Assembly: GCA_002067405.1 (NCBI GenBank)
Contig: MVRP01000004.1
Location: 18,020 to 82,019, forward strand
DNA from: Syntrophorhabdaceae bacterium PtaU1.Bin034
Lineage (GTDB): Bacteria; Desulfobacterota_G; Syntrophorhabdia; Syntrophorhabdales; WCHB1-27
Length of the DNA stretch: 64,000 nt
Direction of reading: 5' to 3'
The notes beneath the pieces are model-generated. The model worked only from the letters and a program-made list of their open reading frames with translations, did no database searches and had not been told where the DNA came from. The position numbers were made by a program, and so were the translations under genes. Positions 1 to 9,065 of this stretch are shown in pieces. The first letter of the stretch is position 1. Each line of letters starts with the position of its first letter.

Positions 1-1303
1 TTCGAATCATCTCCTGAGCCAGACCGACATTGCCGTAAAACGGCACAGGCTCCTTTTGGAGGTACTGTTCATATAGCCTCTTTCTCGGCTCCACATATGG
101 GCGGAGATTGATCATGCCCATGGGTATTGCAGCCTTCCGTATCTCGTTAGGTTGCAGGTAGTGCACGTCTCCCGGGTCATCGATGCATCCGGCCTCGGCA
201 AAGCGCCTGCCGAATTCGGTAATGATCCATCTACCCAAAGCCACGATGTAGAGTTCGCAGTAGTAGGCCTGGTCCTCCTTGAAGTAGCTCGCTTTCCTGG
301 CAGCCTTCATCAGGGAGATAAACCGCTTTTTGTCCGGCACCGGCACCTTTTCCATGACCTCCCGCTCAACTTGCTCTTTTTTTCCCTCTATCCGGTCGCG
401 GTCGGCGTCAAAAAGGAAGACGGGCTCCGACATGAGAAGCTTGATGCGGGCTATGCCCAACGCGGGCTTTTCCAGCCATGTCGGGCAGTCGTAAGTGTGC
501 GTTCTGTCCGCTCTCCAGCCATGATCGAGAAGATACCTGCGGTAGGCTTCCAACCATTTCCTGCCGGGCCCACTCGTCCCGAGTGCATCGAGCAGCTCAC
601 TATCCTCCGTTGTTGCGAAGGTGTCCTGAAGACCCGCATCAACTGCCTTCCTGCCAAGCTTCCACAAGCCTCTCGAGAAGGTGGTTTCTGCCGATTCAAA
701 GCCTGAGGTCAGGCAATTGAACCTGGGGTCGCTTCCCGGCTCCGCTCCGAAGGTGCTCCTCCACATATCCTGAAAGAGATTGTTTACTTCGAATGCCGCC
801 AAAAGCATCAGGAAATGCGTTTCCGCTTCTTTCCGGTTAATGGCACAGGCAAAATCGAGAAAGAACGAGAGAAGTTCGTGGTTGGTCAGCTTCCTTATGT
901 CTTCCCACTCCACGAGACCTCGTTTGCGTTTTGCCTCTTCGTAAGTTTCCAGGAGATCAGCCTTCATAAGATCCCAGACACCCTCGAAATTTTCGAGGAA
1001 GGGCTTGATCTTCTCCTTGAACAGGGGTTCTCGCACTTTTCTCTCCTCGGGCGCCGTAGGAATCGCCGTGATGTATGGGTAGCCGTCGATGAACCGCGAG
1101 TCCCAGCCATGGGTCATGGGCAAACAGAGTGAACCGGCCCCGTGCCGAAGTCCATGGTAAGACCAATACCAACCGATGCTTATATACATGGGCTTCATGG
1201 GCGGGCTTCCATGGACCGTATCACAGAGAAGCACTCCATATTCGGACGGATCTTTTTCGTCATCAAATTCATAGAAGCTCAGATCGTAGGCATCTCTTAA
1301 CAT
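1..1303 (-). CDS. PEP-utilising enzyme (PEP synthase / phenylphosphate synthase-like), C-terminus beyond window
   Basis: The frame is open from an ATG at 1303 (preceded by a GGAGGGGGCAGGAG purine run) to base 1, about 434 codons with no stop, so the 3' part lies outside the window. The protein has the helical central region seen between the ATP-grasp and phosphohistidine domains of PEP-utilising enzymes. Landmarks are NHELLSFFLDFACAINRKEA near the first third, the stretch FESAETTFSRGLWKLGRKA, and further on DDPGDVHYLQPNEIRKA, which resembles the DDVFFL-type motif preceding the mobile His domain. No ATP-grasp domain is present upstream, so the enzyme would need a separate partner subunit, as in phenylphosphate synthase of anaerobic phenol degraders. 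It sits directly downstream of a hydroxyacyl-CoA dehydrogenase on the same strand. Family assignment is from remembered motif similarity; the substrate is not known. Confidence 0.7.
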   Translation of the reverse strand, partial: MLRDAYDLSFYEFDDEKDPSEYGVLLCDTVHGSPPMKPMYISIGWYWSYHGLRHGAGSLCLPMTHGWDSRFIDGYPYITAIPTAPEERKVREPLFKEKIKPFLENFEGVWDLMKADLLETYEEAKRKRGLVEWEDIRKLTNHELLSFFLDFACAINRKEAETHFLMLLAAFEVNNLFQDMWRSTFGAEPGSDPRFNCLTSGFESAETTFSRGLWKLGRKAVDAGLQDTFATTEDSELLDALGTSGPGRKWLEAYRRYLLDHGWRADRTHTYDCPTWLEKPALGIARIKLLMSEPVFLFDADRDRIEGKKEQVEREVMEKVPVPDKKRFISLMKAARKASYFKEDQAYYCELYIVALGRWIITEFGRRFAEAGCIDDPGDVHYLQPNEIRKAAIPMGMINLRPYVEPRKRLYEQYLQKEPVPFYGNVGLAQEMIR

Positions 1304-1406
1304 CTCCTGCCCCCTCCTTCTCTTTTTTGTCCTGCGCTGCCTTTGGTGAACGGAAACGGGTCAGCGGAATATTTCCGCCAAATCATACCGACTGCGCACG
1401 TAGTTC

Positions 1407-2267
1407 TCACCCGTCGTATCTATACCATCCGGCCCCTGTCTTCTTGCCGAGGCGATTGGCCCTCACCATCTCTCTCAAGAGACGTGGCGTGGTCCATTTC
1501 AGCTCCCTGTCCAGCTCCTTGTGGAAGTACTCATTCACGTGGTAAGCGATATCGATGCCGGTAAGGTCCATGAGCTCGAAGGGACCCATCGGATAATTGA
1601 GACCAAGCTTCGCTGCCTTATCAATGTCTTCGATTGAGGCAACACCTGACTGGTACAGGTGGATAGCCTCCATGAGGTGGGGTATCATGAGCCTGTTGAC
1701 TACAAAGCCGGGTATGTCGGTGCGGACCTCAATGGGTTCCTTGCCGAGGCTCCTTGCCAGTTCCGCACAAGCCTTCGCCGTCTCGGGACTTGTGTAGTGG
1801 CCCTTGATCACCTCGACAAGGCGCATCAACGGTACGGGGTTGAAGAAATGAAGTCCCGCTACCTTATCCGGCCGGGAGGTAATCGATGCTATCTCGGTGA
1901 TTGACATGGAAGAGGTGTTGGTCGCGATAATCACCTCTTTTCGTGCGAGTTCGTCCAGTTCCCTGAAGACCCTCTTCTTCAGATCCATGTCTTCCGGCAC
2001 CACTTCAACAATAAAGTCTGTATCTTTCAGGTCTTCAACCTTCGTGGTGCCTTTGATCTTTCCCAGGACCGCGTTTTTCTGCTCTTCGGTGATCTTTCCT
2101 TTCTCCACGCTCTTGCTCAGGAACCTGTCGATATTTTTCATCGCTCTTTCCACAAAACGGTCCTCGATATCTCTCATGACGATATCGTATCCCGCCTGGG
2201 CAGCTACCTGCGCGATGCCATGACCCATGGCACCTGCTCCCATTATTCCGACAGTCTTGATTGCCAT
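1407..2267 (-). CDS. hbd: 3-hydroxybutyryl-CoA dehydrogenase
   Basis: A full-length (286 aa) NAD-dependent short-chain 3-hydroxyacyl-CoA dehydrogenase, oxidising 3-hydroxyacyl-CoA to 3-ketoacyl-CoA, or the reverse in butyrate-type metabolism. Residues 7-20 carry the Rossmann motif GIMGAGAMGHGIAQ. The catalytic pair is His140 (in AGLHFFNPVPLMRLVEV) and Glu152; Asn191 lies in GFVVNRLM, and the C-terminal helical dimerisation domain ends in GKKTGAGWYRYD. A perfect AGGAGGAGG ribosome site sits five bases before the ATG. The PEP-utilising enzyme follows 100 bases downstream on the same strand, so the two may be cotranscribed. Cytoplasmic. The family is certain; whether it serves butyrate, benzoate-derived or fatty-acid beta-oxidation cannot be told from sequence. 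Confidence 0.95.
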   Translation of the reverse strand: MAIKTVGIMGAGAMGHGIAQVAAQAGYDIVMRDIEDRFVERAMKNIDRFLSKSVEKGKITEEQKNAVLGKIKGTTKVEDLKDTDFIVEVVPEDMDLKKRVFRELDELARKEVIIATNTSSMSITEIASITSRPDKVAGLHFFNPVPLMRLVEVIKGHYTSPETAKACAELARSLGKEPIEVRTDIPGFVVNRLMIPHLMEAIHLYQSGVASIEDIDKAAKLGLNYPMGPFELMDLTGIDIAYHVNEYFHKELDRELKWTTPRLLREMVRANRLGKKTGAGWYRYDG

Positions 2268-2383
2268 GACCTCCTCCTTGAAATAAGATATGTCAATTGA
2301 ACGAACTCAACACGATGGATGAATTCTTCTAACATTCTAGGGATTAACGGTAATCTTTTGTATTCATTTTTTCTTATACTTGT

Positions 2384-2393
2384 GTTAGCTAAC
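2384..2393. promoter_or_regulatory. GTTAGCTAAC palindrome in the hbd/prmA intergenic region
   Basis: A perfect 10-bp palindrome lies in an AT-rich stretch (about 2335-2400) between the divergent hbd and prmA genes. Short palindromes of this kind can be operators of TetR/FadR-type regulators of acyl-CoA genes, but the arm is only five bases and no regulator is encoded nearby, so the role is a guess. Confidence 0.2.
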
Positions 2394-2623
2394 TTTATGT
2401 AAATGCTCGTCTAATCCAGCGGCCGGCCGGCCTGGCGGGATTCTCTGTTCTTCCCGTTGAAGCCGATGTGTTTCTCGCCCGATTGCATCTTACCCTTGTT
2501 TTCTATATACTTTTGCGACGTAAATCCTTGTTTCCGAAGACTTTCACTGAAAAGCAGGAGGTTGCCGAAGCAGTGAGATTCGGCACTTTAGGCACATCAA
2601 TCCGGACGAGGGGTCTTGATCGA

Positions 2624-3427
2624 ATGGCAGTAGCGCGTGTTGACATACTCGCGGGAAAAGGCACGGAAGAGCTTCTCGAATCCCGATTCTATTCGCTTTG
2701 CAGCGGGGTGTGGATAGAGAGCCGCGGCGAAAACGTGTTGATAAAGTGCTATCCTTCGGACACCGGCGATCTGCTCGCCTATCTCCGGGATTCGAACCTT
2801 CCCGTTGTCTCGATTACCTCAGTCGAAGAGGAAGAAAAGGACTATGTCGCGTTGGTCCGGAAACATTTCAGGCCGCTCGCCATCGGAAGCCTGACGGTGT
2901 TGCCTCCCTGGACAAAAACCGGGAAGAAAGGGCATACCCTTGTTATAGAACCGGGAATGGCCTTCGGCACAGGCAGGCACGAATCCACAAAGTTGATGGT
3001 AAAAATGATGAATGACGTGAACATCGAGGGCAAGAGCGTGCTCGATATCGGGTCGGGATCGGGAATACTTGCCCTGTACGCATCTCTCCTCGGCGCGTCG
3101 CAGGTTGTCGCGGTCGACCACGATCCTCTTTCGACAGAAGCCATCAGGAAAAGCTGTGACCTCAACAATGTTGACGCCCTTCTCATTGCATGTGCGCACC
3201 TTGAGAACATCAGGGGCAGTTTTGACGTGGTTCTCGCCAATCTCGACTTTGATACGTTTAGTCGCTACTCCGCGCAGGTAACAGAAAGGGTCGGAAACGG
3301 CGGCTATCTCATCATGTCAGGCATCGAGCAGCAATATGCAGGCAGGATCAGGCCCCTGTTTGCGTCTTTCACACTTCTTAAACGCCGGAAGATGAAAGAT
3401 TGGTACGGTTTCATCTTCCGGCGTTAA
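2624..3427 (+). CDS. prmA: Ribosomal protein L11 methyltransferase
   Basis: An SAM-dependent methyltransferase of the PrmA family, which trimethylates ribosomal protein L11. Visible landmarks: VIEPGMAFGTGRHESTK, the family hallmark before the SAM fold; motif I VLDIGSGSGILALYASLLGA; the acidic end of beta-2, VVAVDHDPLS; and the DVVLANLDF motif, where canonical PrmA has NI or NP. The open frame extends upstream to 2468, but residues before the internal Met have no family resemblance. The ATG at 2624 follows a GAGGGG site by about ten bases and gives 267 aa, close to but slightly shorter than the usual ~290 aa. The gene is monocistronic or reads into purB, which has its own promoter. Confidence 0.88.
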   Translation: MAVARVDILAGKGTEELLESRFYSLCSGVWIESRGENVLIKCYPSDTGDLLAYLRDSNLPVVSITSVEEEEKDYVALVRKHFRPLAIGSLTVLPPWTKTGKKGHTLVIEPGMAFGTGRHESTKLMVKMMNDVNIEGKSVLDIGSGSGILALYASLLGASQVVAVDHDPLSTEAIRKSCDLNNVDALLIACAHLENIRGSFDVVLANLDFDTFSRYSAQVTERVGNGGYLIMSGIEQQYAGRIRPLFASFTLLKRRKMKDWYGFIFRR

Positions 3428-3456
3428 TTGACAGAAAACCGGGAAACAAGTAAAAT
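3428..3456 (+). promoter_or_regulatory. Predicted sigma-70 promoter of purB
   Basis: TTGACA at 3428-3433, a 17-base spacer, then TAAAAT at 3451-3456. The -35 matches the consensus fully, the -10 matches five of six, and the spacing is ideal. It begins immediately after the prmA stop codon and leaves a leader of about 35 bases to the purB ATG at 3498. Confidence 0.7.
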
Positions 3457-3497
3457 GGCATGCTTATTTCACTATTTTCCCGAACGGAGAGAATGAT

Positions 3498-4790
3498 ATG
3501 ATCGAGCGATACACACGAAAAGAGATGGCGGACATTTGGACAGAAGACAGGAAACTTCAGACCTGGCTGGAAATCGAGATTGCCATATGCGAGGCGTACG
3601 CCGAGATCGGGATAATCCCTCGGGAAGACCTGAAAGTAATAAGGGAACGGGCCCAAGCCGACGTGAGACGGGTCCAGGAGATAGAAAAAGCAACCAAACA
3701 CGACGTGGTCGCCTTCATCCAGGCCGTTTCCGAGTCTGTCGGGCCGGCTTCAAAGTGGGTTCATCTGGGCGTGACCTCGTCCGATGTCCTTGATACGACA
3801 TTTTCCGTCCTTTTGCAGCAAGCCTCGGCCATTCTTGTTAAAGACGTGGAGAATCTGATGGCGGTGCTGAAGGAAAAGGCATTTGCCTACAAATTTACGC
3901 CCATGATCGGACGGACCCACGGCATACATGCCGAGCCGATCACTTTCGGCCTGAAAATAGCCCATTTTTACGATGAAATGAGAAGGAACCTGGAAAGGCT
4001 CACCACTGCAAAGGACCATATTGCCTACGGGAAGATTTCGGGGGCCGTCGGCACCTATGCCCACGTCCCGCCCTTCGTGGAGGAGTATGTGTGCAAAAAG
4101 CTCGGATTGAAACCCGCTCCTATTTCCACGCAAATCGTACCGCGCGACTATTATGCCGAGTTCTTTACTGTCCTCGCGATTATCGGGTCGTCAGTAGAAA
4201 AGCTGGCGACGGAGATCAGACATCTTCAGAGGACCGAGGTGGGAGAAGCAGAGGAGTACTTTCAGGAGGGACAGACCGGCTCGTCTGCAATGCCGCACAA
4301 ACGGAATCCTATCGGCTCGGAAAACCTGTCGGGACTGGCACGGCTGCTTCGGGGATATGCTCTTTCAGCCCTGGAGAATGTGCCGCTCTGGCACGAGAGG
4401 GACATCAGCCATTCTTCAGTTGAGAGAGTGATCGGGCCTGATGCAACCATCCTGCTCGACTATATGCTTCAACGGCTCACCAACCTTTATCGTAACTTGA
4501 TGGTCTACCCGGAGAGAATGCGGAAGAATATGGAAATTACGGGAGGCCTTTACCACTCGGAGGCAATTTTGCTCAGCCTTATAAAAAAGGGCCTCACGAG
4601 GCAGGAGGCATACAAGATTACCCAGTCGATTGCCATGGCATGCTATCAGGGCCATCTGAACTTCATCGACTGTCTTAAAAACGATGAGGGTCTGAGAAAG
4701 CACCTGACCGAACAGGAATTGGACCAGGTAACGGACGACGAGCACTATTTCGAGCAGGTTGAGACAATCTTTAACCGCGTGTTCGGTTAG
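3498..4790 (+). CDS. purB: Adenylosuccinate lyase
   Basis: Catalyses two steps of purine synthesis: cleavage of SAICAR to AICAR and of adenylosuccinate to AMP. The 430-aa protein has the complete fumarase/aspartase-superfamily set: KHDV at 67-70 with the conserved His, TSSDV at 93-97, GRTHG at 138-142 with the catalytic-base region His, and the signature GSSAMPHKRNP at 261-271. Length and C-terminus fit bacterial PurB. The start follows a GGAGAG site eight bases upstream. It is preceded by its own predicted promoter and converges with the DUF1844 gene, the two stops being 12 bases apart. Cytoplasmic homotetramer in the family. Confidence 0.97.
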   Translation: MIERYTRKEMADIWTEDRKLQTWLEIEIAICEAYAEIGIIPREDLKVIRERAQADVRRVQEIEKATKHDVVAFIQAVSESVGPASKWVHLGVTSSDVLDTTFSVLLQQASAILVKDVENLMAVLKEKAFAYKFTPMIGRTHGIHAEPITFGLKIAHFYDEMRRNLERLTTAKDHIAYGKISGAVGTYAHVPPFVEEYVCKKLGLKPAPISTQIVPRDYYAEFFTVLAIIGSSVEKLATEIRHLQRTEVGEAEEYFQEGQTGSSAMPHKRNPIGSENLSGLARLLRGYALSALENVPLWHERDISHSSVERVIGPDATILLDYMLQRLTNLYRNLMVYPERMRKNMEITGGLYHSEAILLSLIKKGLTRQEAYKITQSIAMACYQGHLNFIDCLKNDEGLRKHLTEQELDQVTDDEHYFEQVETIFNRVFG

Positions 4791-4802
4791 CTCGCCGGCC
4801 CT

Positions 4803-5168
4803 TTAGTCCGATGACTTGATATACTTCAGCCTCACGTCATAAAGGACATTATCGATGAGAACCTCTTCTTCCTTCGAAAGGTTCCCCTTGGTCTTTTCTT
4901 TCAACATCTCGATAATACTGATGGTCTGTTTCGCAAGCTGCAGATTTATCTCTTTCTTGTTCGTTATGGGGTCCGGCAGTTCTCCGAGATGGACAAGGGC
5001 CGACGTGGAAAGAGAGAGGATAAACGTAGAAAAACCAAATTCGTAAAGAAGTTCGTTATCTGACCATTTCTCTTCCTGGCCCGCCCGCTTTTCTTTTTCT
5101 CCCGACCCAGCCTCAGACCCATCCCTGGTACTGCCACTCTGCGATCGACTCTTATCCTCTTCCATCAT
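4803..5168 (-). CDS. DUF1844 domain protein
   Basis: A 121-aa protein. The first 40 residues are charged, low-complexity and probably disordered (rich in S, R, E, G, K). The rest matches the DUF1844 pattern: a helical segment FGFSTFILSLSTSALVHLGE followed by PDPITNKKEINLQLAKQTI and a conserved C-terminal helix. The function of DUF1844 is unknown. It is the last gene of the ten-gene minus-strand run, six bases after the HtrA stop, with AGGAGGAG immediately before tandem ATG codons. Proteins of this family are often found beside tRNA-modifying or envelope genes in Desulfobacterota, but nothing here defines its job. Confidence 0.8.
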   Translation of the reverse strand: MMEEDKSRSQSGSTRDGSEAGSGEKEKRAGQEEKWSDNELLYEFGFSTFILSLSTSALVHLGELPDPITNKKEINLQLAKQTISIIEMLKEKTKGNLSKEEEVLIDNVLYDVRLKYIKSSD

Positions 5169-5174
5169 CTCCTC

Positions 5175-6530
5175 CTACAGTAACGTATCGAATTTTATGG
5201 GGAGGAAGAAGACGGTGTCATATCTCTTCACCTGATAGAGAATATAATTCCTTCTCAGACCCTCCACCATAAGCGACCGAAAACTCCTCTTGTCCAGGAC
5301 ATCAACATTATTGATCCTGATAATGACGTCTCCGGCGCGCAAACCGTAGCGCTCGCCTATGCCGCCCCTATACACCTTGGTAACCACCACTCCGTTCTTC
5401 TGTTTCGGCCTGAATTTAAGCTTCGCGTAGCCCTCAATATCCGAGACGCGGATCCCGCACAACCTTTCGTCGAGGGGGCTCGGCACGTACCCTAAATTGG
5501 GTTCAATGCTGACATTGACGGTCTCGCTCCCCCTGATGATCTTCAACTGGTTCTTGCCGTCCGGACCGGCCTTGCGGAATGCATTTTGAAACTTCATTCC
5601 CTCCCGGATCCTCTTCCCGTTGACCTCGGTGATCCTGTCGCCCGCTTTGAGACCCCACCCTTCAGCCGGACTTCCCGAAATTATGCGACTCACGTAAAGG
5701 TATTGCCCGTCGTCGTCTTTTCTCTTATCAACAAAGATGCCCAGGATAGCACGTCTTCCCGCGTGTTCAAGGAATTCCGAGACCATGGACATGACATCTT
5801 CTATGGGAATGGCAAATCCTATCCCCTTGCCTTCCTCATAAATGGCAGTGACAATGCCCAGCAGATTCCCATTCGAATCGAGAAGAGCCCCACCGGAACT
5901 ACCCGGATTAATCGCAGCATCCGTCTGGATAAGGTTTGCGTAGACCCTGTTGCTGATCTTCAGGTTCCTTCCCAAAGCACTTACCACACCTGTTGTCACC
6001 GAGCTTGAAAGGCCATACGGGTTGCCGATGACAATTGCTTTCTCCCCTACCCTCACACTCTTCTTTGTTACCTTGAGAAAGGGGAAATCTTTCTTATCCT
6101 CGACCTTCAGCAAAGCGATGTCGAGCTCCGGGTCAGCTGCTATCACATTAGCTTCATATTCTTCACGACTCGTAAATTTCACGCGGATAGTGACGGCCTT
6201 GGAAACGAGATGCTCGTTGGTGACTATTATGCCTTTCGGGTTGAGCACCACACCCGATCCGATATTCTCGAGCGTCTCTACGTCATCCTCCTCGTCCTGA
6301 ACGAAGAACCTCTTCAACAAGTCGCTGCTTCTTTCCTCATTTCCCCTCTTTGCCAGTTCCTCTGTCTTTATGTTAACAATTGCCTTACTGACCACCTCTA
6401 CCATATCCGCTATCTTTTCCTCTTTTGCAGGAAGGGGAACAGGCACCAGCAAGATCGCCAGAGGCAGGACAATCAAGAACAGACGGGCTCGCTTCTTCGC
6501 TATTCCAAACATTCGATTATTACCCAACAA
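5175..6530 (-). CDS. HtrA/DegP-type periplasmic serine protease with two PDZ domains
   Basis: An exported quality-control protease (451 aa). A basic N-terminus and hydrophobic core (residues 12-34, ending before KEEKIADM) form a signal sequence; translation may start at Met7. The trypsin-like triad is His107 (in IIVTNEHLVS), Asp137 (DPELDIALLKV) and Ser212 (NPGSSGGALLD; the usual GNSGG is here GSSGG). Two PDZ domains follow: about 255-345 (with SPAEGWGLKAGDRITEVNG) and about 365-445 (with GIGERYGLRAGDVIIRINN), the layout of DegP/DegQ/DegS relatives. It lies between coaBC and DUF1844 in the minus-strand run, 52 bases after coaBC. Whether it works as a chaperone-protease or regulatory protease is not determinable. 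Confidence 0.93.
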   Translation of the reverse strand: MLGNNRMFGIAKKRARLFLIVLPLAILLVPVPLPAKEEKIADMVEVVSKAIVNIKTEELAKRGNEERSSDLLKRFFVQDEEDDVETLENIGSGVVLNPKGIIVTNEHLVSKAVTIRVKFTSREEYEANVIAADPELDIALLKVEDKKDFPFLKVTKKSVRVGEKAIVIGNPYGLSSSVTTGVVSALGRNLKISNRVYANLIQTDAAINPGSSGGALLDSNGNLLGIVTAIYEEGKGIGFAIPIEDVMSMVSEFLEHAGRRAILGIFVDKRKDDDGQYLYVSRIISGSPAEGWGLKAGDRITEVNGKRIREGMKFQNAFRKAGPDGKNQLKIIRGSETVNVSIEPNLGYVPSPLDERLCGIRVSDIEGYAKLKFRPKQKNGVVVTKVYRGGIGERYGLRAGDVIIRINNVDVLDKRSFRSLMVEGLRRNYILYQVKRYDTVFFLPIKFDTLL

Positions 6531-6582
6531 CCGTTCTTTTTTAATGAAAAGGACCGGAGAAACGGCCAGCTTAACCCTGGTT

Positions 6583-7821
6583 CTAGTACCAGTCGTCCTC
6601 GATCTTCCTCTTCTTTTTGATGATATTCTTCACCGCATCAAGGATGACGTGCGCGATCTCTTCTTTTGAGAGCTTGGGCACGTGCTTCACTGTTCCGGAA
6701 GGGTCGATGAGGGTCACTTCGTTGTCGTCCGATCCGAAGCCAATGCCTCTCTTCGTCACGTCGTTCGCTACAATGAGGTCCAGATTCTTTCTCTTCAGTT
6801 TGTCAAGCGCATGCTCCACCACGTTATTCGTTTCCGCTGCGAAACCGACGAGGACACGATCTCCGCATATTTTGCCCAACTCGCCCAGAATATCAGGGTT
6901 CTTGCTGAGCGTCAGGGTCATTTCGGATTCATTGTCCTTTTTCTTTATCTTTTCGCAGTTTTCATTCTTGCACCTGTAGTCGGCTACCGCCGCCGCCTTG
7001 ATTATCACCGAGCAACGCCGATGTTCTTCCATCACGGCCGATCTCATATCCTCCGCGGTCACCACATTTATCACCCTGATGTCGGTCCTCGGGGGCGGGA
7101 CCGCGGTATTCCCCGTGACCAGGACTACTTCCGCTCCTCTCCTTCGCGCTATCTTGGCTATGGCATAGCCCATTTTTCCTGAAGAGCGGTTGGTAATGCA
7201 CCTTACCGGATCGACAAATTCCGTAGTAGGTCCGGCAGTAACCAGAACCTTTTCGTCAACGAGATCTTTTTCGGTAAAGATGTCCTCCATTTTTTCTACG
7301 ATATCCTCAACGGTGGGTAGCCTTCCTTTTCCCTGCCAACCGCACGCAAGATCACCGGAAGCAGGCTCCATGAACTCGTAGCCGTTCTCCTTGAGCTTCT
7401 CGATGTTCGACTGGACAATTTTACTCTCCCACATGTTCGTGTTCATAGAAGGCACAAAAAGGACAGGGACCGTAGTTGCCATGACCATGGTCGTAAGAAA
7501 ATCATCGGCGATGCCATTCGCTATTTTACCGATAATGTTTGCCGTCGCCGGGGCGATGACCATCTGATCGGCCATGTCCGCGAGGGCAATATGACCTATT
7601 TTCCCGCCCGTAAACAGCTCGAACATTTCATGAGTCACCGGATTGCCGGAGATAGTCTGGAAGGTCAGGGGTGTGACAAATTCCATAGCATTCTTTGTCA
7701 TGACCACGTGGACATTAGCCCCCTTCTTGGTCAAAGCCCTTACGAGCTCGGCCGTCTTGTAAGCGGCAATTCCCCCTGTGATGCCCACTATGATCTCTCG
7801 ATTCTGCAACATCGTAAACAT
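6583..7821 (-). CDS. coaBC: Bifunctional phosphopantothenoylcysteine decarboxylase / phosphopantothenate-cysteine ligase
   Basis: Carries out two consecutive steps of coenzyme A synthesis. The N-terminal flavin-dependent decarboxylase domain (about 1-185) has VGITGGIAAYK, the active-site His77 in IGHIALAD, the PSMNTNMW motif at 124-131 and the conserved Cys160 in ASGDLACG. The C-terminal CTP-dependent ligase domain (about 195-400) has VTAGPTTEFVDPVR, the NRSSGKMGYAIA signature and GFAAETNN. At 412 aa it is full length. AGGAGGG lies 12 bases before the first ATG; a second Met four codons in is possible. CoaD, a later enzyme of the same pathway, is four genes upstream in the same run, so the operon is partly a CoA operon. 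Confidence 0.96.
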   Translation of the reverse strand: MFTMLQNREIIVGITGGIAAYKTAELVRALTKKGANVHVVMTKNAMEFVTPLTFQTISGNPVTHEMFELFTGGKIGHIALADMADQMVIAPATANIIGKIANGIADDFLTTMVMATTVPVLFVPSMNTNMWESKIVQSNIEKLKENGYEFMEPASGDLACGWQGKGRLPTVEDIVEKMEDIFTEKDLVDEKVLVTAGPTTEFVDPVRCITNRSSGKMGYAIAKIARRRGAEVVLVTGNTAVPPPRTDIRVINVVTAEDMRSAVMEEHRRCSVIIKAAAVADYRCKNENCEKIKKKDNESEMTLTLSKNPDILGELGKICGDRVLVGFAAETNNVVEHALDKLKRKNLDLIVANDVTKRGIGFGSDDNEVTLIDPSGTVKHVPKLSKEEIAHVILDAVKNIIKKKRKIEDDWY

Positions 7822-7839
7822 GTATTACAGCATCCCTCC

Positions 7840-9051
7840 TTAAAGGTTGAGGCCCACCTTACGCACCATCCTGGTGAATATGTTCGCCTTGGGTACGTAT
7901 ACGGGCGAAACAATGTCTATCTTTCCAACCACTTCATTGTCCAGCTGGAAAAGCATCTCACCCAGCTTTTGCCCCTGTTTAACCTCGCCCTTCACACTAT
8001 ATGGCAGATTAATTACCCGTTTTACATCTTTCTTTTTTCCTTTGATGAGGGGAAGGTTAAGATCGGCAGCCGTAACCCCTTTTATCTTTCTGAATTTACC
8101 GTCCTCAAGCACTACGTCTTTCTCGACCTGCTCTCCCTTCTTTGCCAGGTTGAGCACCATATATTCCGCGAAGTATTTCCTCAACTTCTCCATGGCCAGA
8201 TCGTCTCTCATCTTCCCTGTCGGGCTTCCCATCACGACAGCAATAAACCTCAGCTCGCCTTTTTTTGCGGTAGCCACGACATTGAAGCCCGTGCTTCGGT
8301 AGTAACCAGTTTTAAATCCATCCACCTCGGGCATTCTGGTGAGGAGCTTGTTGTGATTGTTGAGCACGAACGAGCCTCCGCGAAACTCCCCGGTCTTCGT
8401 CGAAGTCCATTCCAGAACTTTCGGATATTTCAGGATATAGCGGCCAAGAAGCGCCATATCGTAGCACGAGGTCAGGTCCTCCTGCTGGTCCTTTCCGGGA
8501 GGCAGGCCGTGAACCGAGTTGAATTCGGTGTCCTTCATGCCTATGGACTGCGCCGTCTCGTTCATCAGGTTCACAAAATCCTTGCTGGAACCCGCCAGCT
8601 GCTCGGCAACGGCATAAGCCGCATCGTTCCCTGATGCGATCAAGATTGCCTTCATCATGTCTTCGAGGGCAAACTCCTCACCCTCCTTGAGGTAGACTTG
8701 ACTGCCCCCTATTTTTGAAGCTTCCCTGGACACATGAATCTTATCCGTGAGATGGATCTCCCCCTTGGCTATTTTATCGAGCACAATGTAAGCTACCATG
8801 AGTTTGGTCATGCTTGCGGGCGGCCTCTTCTCGTGCATGTTTTGCTCTTCCAGCACTTTCCCCGAGGTCGCCTCCATGATTATATACGCCTTACATGGTC
8901 CTTCCGCGGTCTTCTCCGCTTTCGCTGCAACCGCTTGTCTGACGTGGCCCTTTTTTACCGCGCCACGTTTTGCAAAAGCCGCATCCGCGAAAAAGAAAAA
9001 ACTAAGAATGGTAGCAAAAACAACAAGATGTCTGACAAGATGATTCTTCAT
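7840..9051 (-). CDS. D-alanyl-D-alanine carboxypeptidase (PBP5/DacA family)
   Basis: A low-molecular-weight penicillin-binding protein that trims the terminal D-Ala from peptidoglycan pentapeptides in the periplasm. The signal sequence spans about residues 5-27 (LVVFATILSFFFFADAAFA). The three catalytic motifs are Ser80-x-x-Lys83 (ASMTKLM), Ser140-Gly-Asn142 (IASGNDAAYA) and Lys247-Thr-Gly249 (GFKTGYYRSTGF). After about residue 300 comes the beta-rich PBP5 C-terminal domain, and the last residues (NIFTRMVRKVGLNL) form an amphipathic helix of the kind that tethers DacA to the inner membrane. Length 403 aa, typical. It follows the slipin gene by 14 bases and precedes coaBC by 18 bases. Confidence 0.95.
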   Translation of the reverse strand: MKNHLVRHLVVFATILSFFFFADAAFAKRGAVKKGHVRQAVAAKAEKTAEGPCKAYIIMEATSGKVLEEQNMHEKRPPASMTKLMVAYIVLDKIAKGEIHLTDKIHVSREASKIGGSQVYLKEGEEFALEDMMKAILIASGNDAAYAVAEQLAGSSKDFVNLMNETAQSIGMKDTEFNSVHGLPPGKDQQEDLTSCYDMALLGRYILKYPKVLEWTSTKTGEFRGGSFVLNNHNKLLTRMPEVDGFKTGYYRSTGFNVVATAKKGELRFIAVVMGSPTGKMRDDLAMEKLRKYFAEYMVLNLAKKGEQVEKDVVLEDGKFRKIKGVTAADLNLPLIKGKKKDVKRVINLPYSVKGEVKQGQKLGEMLFQLDNEVVGKIDIVSPVYVPKANIFTRMVRKVGLNL

Positions 9052-9065
9052 GGTTTTTCGCCCCT

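Noticed and set aside
152..706. 184-aa plus-strand frame at the left edge
   Set aside because: It is antisense to the open minus-strand PEP-utilising enzyme, which has clear family motifs; the plus frame has none.
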